Assembly (NCBI GenBank): GCA_030146915.1
Contig: JASLAT010000023.1
Span: 1 to 64,000 of the forward strand
Length of the DNA stretch: 64,000 bases
Reading direction: 5' to 3'
Source of the DNA: Tissierellales bacterium
Lineage (GTDB): Bacteria; Bacillota; Clostridia; Tissierellales; Tissierellaceae
The position numbers and the translations under genes were made by a program. This document shows, piece after piece, positions 60,557 through 64,000 of this stretch (the stretch's first letter is position 1; every line of letters begins with the position of its first letter). A model generated the notes under the pieces. That model did not search any database. It saw only the letters and a list, made by a program, of their open reading frames with translations, and was not told the origin of the DNA.

Positions 60557-61210
60557 TTGTCAAAAAAAGTTTTAACTAAAGAAGAAATAAAGGAAGTATT
60601 AAGAATATTAAATGATAGATTCCCAGATGCTAGAGCTGAATTAGATCATAGTAATAGTTTTGAGTTATTATTGGCCACTATAATGTCAGCACAAACAACA
60701 GATGTCCAAGTAAATAAAGTTACTGCTAAGCTTTTTAAAGAGTTTAAAAAACCAGAAGACTATCTTAAACTTACGCAAGAAGAATTGGCTAGTAAAATTA
60801 ATAGTATAGGATTTTACAACATGAAAAGTAAGCATATACTGGGAACTTGTAAGATGTTAATAGAAGATTTTGATGGTAAGGTACCAAATAATATAGATGA
60901 TTTACAGAAGCTTCCAGGTGTAGGAAGAAAAACAGCAAATGTTGTTGTAAGTAATGCATTTGATATCCCAGCTATTGCTGTAGATACACATGTTTTTAGA
61001 GTTTCAAATAGGATAGGTATGGCTAATGCTAAAAATGTTGAAGAGACGGAAAAACAGTTAATGAGAAATATTGATAAAGATATGTGGACTAAATCACATA
61101 ATTTACTAATATTTCATGGAAGAAGAATATGTAGAGCACAAAGTCCTAAGTGTGATGAATGTCCAATTATGAATTATTGCCTAGCATACAAAAATGGAAA
61201 AATTAAATAA
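60557..61210 (+). CDS. nth: Endonuclease III
   Basis: Nth is a DNA glycosylase-lyase for oxidised pyrimidines. The 217 aa have the helix-hairpin-helix LPGVGRKTANVV with catalytic Lys125, Asp143 in VDTHVFRVSNRIG, and the 4Fe-4S cluster Cys192, Cys199, Cys202, Cys208. I take TTG 60557, 6 nt after AAGAGGTG, rather than the GTG at 60548. Confidence 0.96.
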   Translation: MSKKVLTKEEIKEVLRILNDRFPDARAELDHSNSFELLLATIMSAQTTDVQVNKVTAKLFKEFKKPEDYLKLTQEELASKINSIGFYNMKSKHILGTCKMLIEDFDGKVPNNIDDLQKLPGVGRKTANVVVSNAFDIPAIAVDTHVFRVSNRIGMANAKNVEETEKQLMRNIDKDMWTKSHNLLIFHGRRICRAQSPKCDECPIMNYCLAYKNGKIK

Positions 61211-61238
61211 TACATACTATTTAGTATATAGTATGTAT
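61210..61238 (+). terminator. Hairpin after nth
   Basis: A perfect 10-bp stem ATACATACTA (61210-61219) pairs with TAGTATGTAT (61229-61238). There is no real T run, so it may be a weak terminator or RNA-stability element. Confidence 0.5.
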
Positions 61239-61289
61239 ATTGACTTATAGTCAGATAATATAGTAAACTAATTATCTAGGAGTGATTAA

Positions 61290-62117
61290 ATGAAATATAA
61301 ATTAATTGCAATAGATATGGACGGTACTTTACTAGCTAGTGGAAATAAAATAAGCAATAGAACTATTGAAACTATTCATAAAGCAAAGTTAGCAGGTGTG
61401 AAGCCTATTTTAGCAACAGGTAGGCTATATCCTTCTGCTAAGGCTTATGCAGATAAGTTAGGATTTAAAAATCCTATAATAAGTGGTAACGGAGCTGCGT
61501 TGCATGATGAAAATGGTAAATTAATATATGAGTCTTATATTAACAACGATACCTTAAGAACCTTAATAGAAGTATTAGATAAATCTGATCTTTATTATCA
61601 TTTATATTCTACAGAATCTATATATACTAATATTAATAAATTAGATTTAGAACTTTTAACTAGTTATTATGGTAATGATAGTGGTAAGCTAGATATACCA
61701 GCTTTAGACTACAGTGATTTCGAGTCTTTAGAAAAGCTTTTAAAAGAAAGAGATGAAAATATAAATAAAATTATGGCTATAGGTGAAGATTATGAGTTAA
61801 AAGAGCTTGAAAAAAATTTATCAAAAATAGATTCTATTGAAGTTACTAGCTCATGGTATAATAATTTAGAGATAATGAATCTAGGAGTATCAAAAGGAAG
61901 TACTTTAAATTATCTTTCTAAAAAAATGGGTATAGACAGTGAGCAAATTATTGCAATAGGCGATAATGAGAACGATTTACCTATGTTAAAATTAGCAGGA
62001 TTAGCAATAGCTATGGGAAATGCGGTAGATTTTATAAAAGATAAGGTGGATTATATCACTGATATTAATGATAAAGATGGTGTAGCTAAGGCAATAGAAA
62101 AATTTATTTTAGAGTAG
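61290..62117 (+). CDS. Cof-type HAD-IIB phosphatase
   Basis: The 275-aa protein is a clear Cof-family HAD hydrolase: IAIDMDGTLLASGNKIS at the N-terminus, LATGRLYPSA, and the C-terminal SKGSTLNYLSKKMGI with IAIGDNENDLPMLKLAG. These act on sugar phosphates or cofactors such as FMN and PLP; the substrate cannot be told. AGGAGTG lies before the ATG, and trmL follows 8 nt later. Confidence 0.9.
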   Translation: MKYKLIAIDMDGTLLASGNKISNRTIETIHKAKLAGVKPILATGRLYPSAKAYADKLGFKNPIISGNGAALHDENGKLIYESYINNDTLRTLIEVLDKSDLYYHLYSTESIYTNINKLDLELLTSYYGNDSGKLDIPALDYSDFESLEKLLKERDENINKIMAIGEDYELKELEKNLSKIDSIEVTSSWYNNLEIMNLGVSKGSTLNYLSKKMGIDSEQIIAIGDNENDLPMLKLAGLAIAMGNAVDFIKDKVDYITDINDKDGVAKAIEKFILE

Positions 62118-62125
62118 GGGATAAA

Positions 62126-62596
62126 ATGACATTAAATATAGTTTTAGTGGAACCTGAGATTCCACAAAATACTGGAAATATATCAAGAACTTGTGCAATA
62201 ACTAAGACGGTTTTACATTTAGTTAGACCTTTAGGTTTTTCATTAGAAGATAAGTACTTAAAAAGAGCTGGATTAGACTATTGGTCAATGTTGGATGTTA
62301 GATATTATGATAGTTTTGAAGAAGTTAAGGAAAAAAATCCAGATGGAAAGTTCTTTTATGCTACAACAAAAGCAGATAAATACTATACAGATGTAAAATA
62401 TGAAGATAATACTTTTTTTGTATTTGGTAAGGAAACTAAAGGATTGAGCAAGGATATTTTAAAAGGTCAGAAAGAATATATGATAAAGATACCTATGAAG
62501 ACCGATATAAATAGGTCGCTTAATCTAGCTAATTCTGTAAATATAATAGTGTATGAAGCCTATCGTCAACTAGGTTTTCCATTTTTAAGCGAATAG
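62126..62596 (+). CDS. trmL: tRNA (cytidine/uridine-34-2'-O)-methyltransferase
   Basis: TrmL is a SPOUT enzyme that methylates the wobble ribose of Leu tRNAs. The 156 aa begin NIVLVEPEIPQNTGNISRTC, and the knot region has FVFGKETKGLSKDIL, then IPMKTDINRSLNLANSVNII. Length and motifs fit well. The ribosome binding site is a weak GGGGAT. It closes a run of housekeeping genes. Confidence 0.95.
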   Translation: MTLNIVLVEPEIPQNTGNISRTCAITKTVLHLVRPLGFSLEDKYLKRAGLDYWSMLDVRYYDSFEEVKEKNPDGKFFYATTKADKYYTDVKYEDNTFFVFGKETKGLSKDILKGQKEYMIKIPMKTDINRSLNLANSVNIIVYEAYRQLGFPFLSE

Positions 62597-62612
62597 ATAT
62601 AGGAGGGTACAT

Positions 62613-64000
62613 ATGAATATAGCAATACCTGTTTTTGGAGGACTAGGCCTTTTTTTATATGGTATGAATATAATGGGAACTGGTCTGCAACAGGCTGCTG
62701 GAGAAAGACTTAAGAAAATAGTAGAGGTATTAACAAATAATAGATTTATGGCTGTCTTGGTAGGAGCAGCTGTAACTATGATAATACAAAGTAGTTCAGC
62801 TACTACAGTTATGGTTGTAGGATTTGTTAATGCAGGTATTATGACTTTAAGTCAAGCAGTAGGAGTTATTATGGGAGCTAATATAGGTACAACGGTTACA
62901 GCTCAATTAATAGCTTTTAATTTAACAGATTACGCGCCAGCAGCAGTTATAATAGGAATGATTGTTTTGTTTCTTTCTTCAGACAAGAAAGGAAAAGATT
63001 TATCCGATATCCTAGTAGGATTTGGTATTCTTTTTATCGGTATGGATATGATGAGTAATGGTTTGAGTCCGTTAGCTCAGAGCGAAGCTTTTACAAATAT
63101 AATTGTCAAACTAAATAATCCCTACCTAGCAGCTCTAGTAGGTATGGCTTTGACTACTGTAGTTCAAAGTAGTAGTGCCTCTATAGGGGTTTTACAAGCT
63201 TTAGCTGGTCAAGGATTATTAGATATTAATATAGCTTTTCCAATATTATTTGGTGAAAATATAGGAACTACAACAACAGCTTTAATATCATCTGTTGGCG
63301 CCAATAAGACTGCAAAAAGAGCGGCAGTAATACATTTTTTATTTAACTTAGTAGGAACTATTGTTTTTATGACAATACTAAGAAGTCCTATTCAAAGGGT
63401 TGTACTTAAAATATCACCTAATAATGTGGCGAGACAGATAGCCAATGCACATACCTTGTTTAATATACTTAATGTTATTATTCAGTTTCCTTTTGCTAAC
63501 TTTTTAGTAAAGGCAGCTGAAACTCTTGTAAAAGGAGACGATATTAAATTAGGAGAATCAAAGTACTTAGATGATAGAATTTTAGAAACACCATCTATTG
63601 CATTAGGATTTGCTGAGAAAGAAACCCTTAGGATGGCTAGTATAGTTGAAGAAAATGTTATAAAAGCTAAAAGAGCATTTGTAGATGATGAGTTTGACGA
63701 GATTGCTGGAGTGCTTGAAAGAGAAGCCATAGTAGATCAACTTGAAAAAGAAATAACAGAGTATGTTATAAAACTTACGAATATGCCTCTTACAGCTACT
63801 CAACATGAAAGAATAAATAGGTTAATTTATGTTATAAATGACTTAGAAAGAATTGGAGATCATGCAGAAAACTGGGCAGAGTTAGCAGAATCTAAGCAAA
63901 GAGATGGACTTTTCTTTTCTCAGGATGCTACAGATGCTATAGTATATATGTTTGATAGAGCAAATGATGTTTATTTAATGGCAATAAAAGCTTTTGAAGA
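62613..64000 (+). CDS. Na/Pi cotransporter family protein, 3' end cut off
   Basis: This gene runs off the window; 462 codons are visible. It has two homologous membrane halves with QSSS at 59-62 and 185-188, each followed by a GANIGTT or GENIGTT motif, and then a cytosolic PhoU-like region (from about residue 330) rich in helices, such as LIYVINDLERIGDHAENW. It would carry phosphate with Na+. ATG 62613 lies behind TAGGAGGG. Confidence 0.92.
   Translation, partial: MNIAIPVFGGLGLFLYGMNIMGTGLQQAAGERLKKIVEVLTNNRFMAVLVGAAVTMIIQSSSATTVMVVGFVNAGIMTLSQAVGVIMGANIGTTVTAQLIAFNLTDYAPAAVIIGMIVLFLSSDKKGKDLSDILVGFGILFIGMDMMSNGLSPLAQSEAFTNIIVKLNNPYLAALVGMALTTVVQSSSASIGVLQALAGQGLLDINIAFPILFGENIGTTTTALISSVGANKTAKRAAVIHFLFNLVGTIVFMTILRSPIQRVVLKISPNNVARQIANAHTLFNILNVIIQFPFANFLVKAAETLVKGDDIKLGESKYLDDRILETPSIALGFAEKETLRMASIVEENVIKAKRAFVDDEFDEIAGVLEREAIVDQLEKEITEYVIKLTNMPLTATQHERINRLIYVINDLERIGDHAENWAELAESKQRDGLFFSQDATDAIVYMFDRANDVYLMAIKAFE

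Noticed and set aside
1..64000. CRISPR arrays, insertion sequences, prophage genes, tRNA or rRNA genes
   Set aside because: I saw no regularly spaced repeats, transposase or integrase motifs, or recognisable tRNA/rRNA sequences; gaps between genes are all under 300 nt.

Overview
The window is a strongly A+T-rich, densely packed bacterial chromosome segment. Gene order and protein families point to a Gram-positive anaerobe of the class Clostridia. The signs are: S10-spc-alpha ribosomal clusters in Firmicutes order, zinc-binding forms of S14, S4 and L36, an ECF-type energising module next to truA, rubrerythrin and rubredoxin, phosphate butyryltransferase, a CdaA-CdaR-GlmM cell-wall axis, and a high share of TTG/GTG starts behind strong AGGAGG sites. 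A Tissierellales-like member is my guess; nothing here proves the genus.

Layout. 1-138 is the 3' end of tuf with its terminator. 207-14835 is one long block: promoter, structured leader, rpsJ to rplO, secY, adk, a KOW protein, infA, rpmJ, rpsM, rpsK, rpsD, rpoA and rplQ. rpmD (L30) is missing, and map is absent from its usual place between adk and infA. 14973-18181 holds ecfA1-ecfA2-ecfT-truA, and 18193-19144 holds promoter, leader, rplM and rpsI. 19236-22896 carries PAP2, DUF4230, rubrerythrin, DUF5317 and CapA-like genes. 22911-28587 holds cdaA and cdaR, then ptb and the CCA enzyme, then glmM. 28609-30653 has a DegV protein and mnmA. 30713-37037 is a proteostasis block (tig, clpP, clpX, lon, engB). 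37084-42957 has rubredoxin (minus strand), an orphan anti-sigma-type kinase, typA, cls, a second DegV and a HAD hydrolase. 42971-44806 (minus) is a compact UvrD-like helicase. 44914-51445 has nitroreductase, a heavy-metal P-type ATPase with an operator region, a TPR protein, map, a hemolysin III-like gene and a DIP1984 protein. 51446-57967 has a structured leader, two MATE transporters, two MgtC-like proteins around a cyclophilin lipoprotein and tdk, and nudC. 57997-59112 (minus) is rodA. 59236-64000 has queG, DUF503, nth, a Cof-type HAD, trmL and a truncated Na/Pi cotransporter.

Most of the window is core machinery: translation, protein export and quality control, tRNA modification, envelope growth and c-di-AMP signalling. 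I see no prophage, transposase, CRISPR array, rRNA or tRNA gene. I found no convincing multi-gene novel system. The best leads are a nested-helix leader before the first MATE gene, two genes (cca and queG) that seem to start at ATT codons with well-placed ribosome binding sites, an orphan RsbW-type gene behind a sigma-B-like promoter, a repeated operator around the metal-ATPase promoter, and the absence of rpmD.
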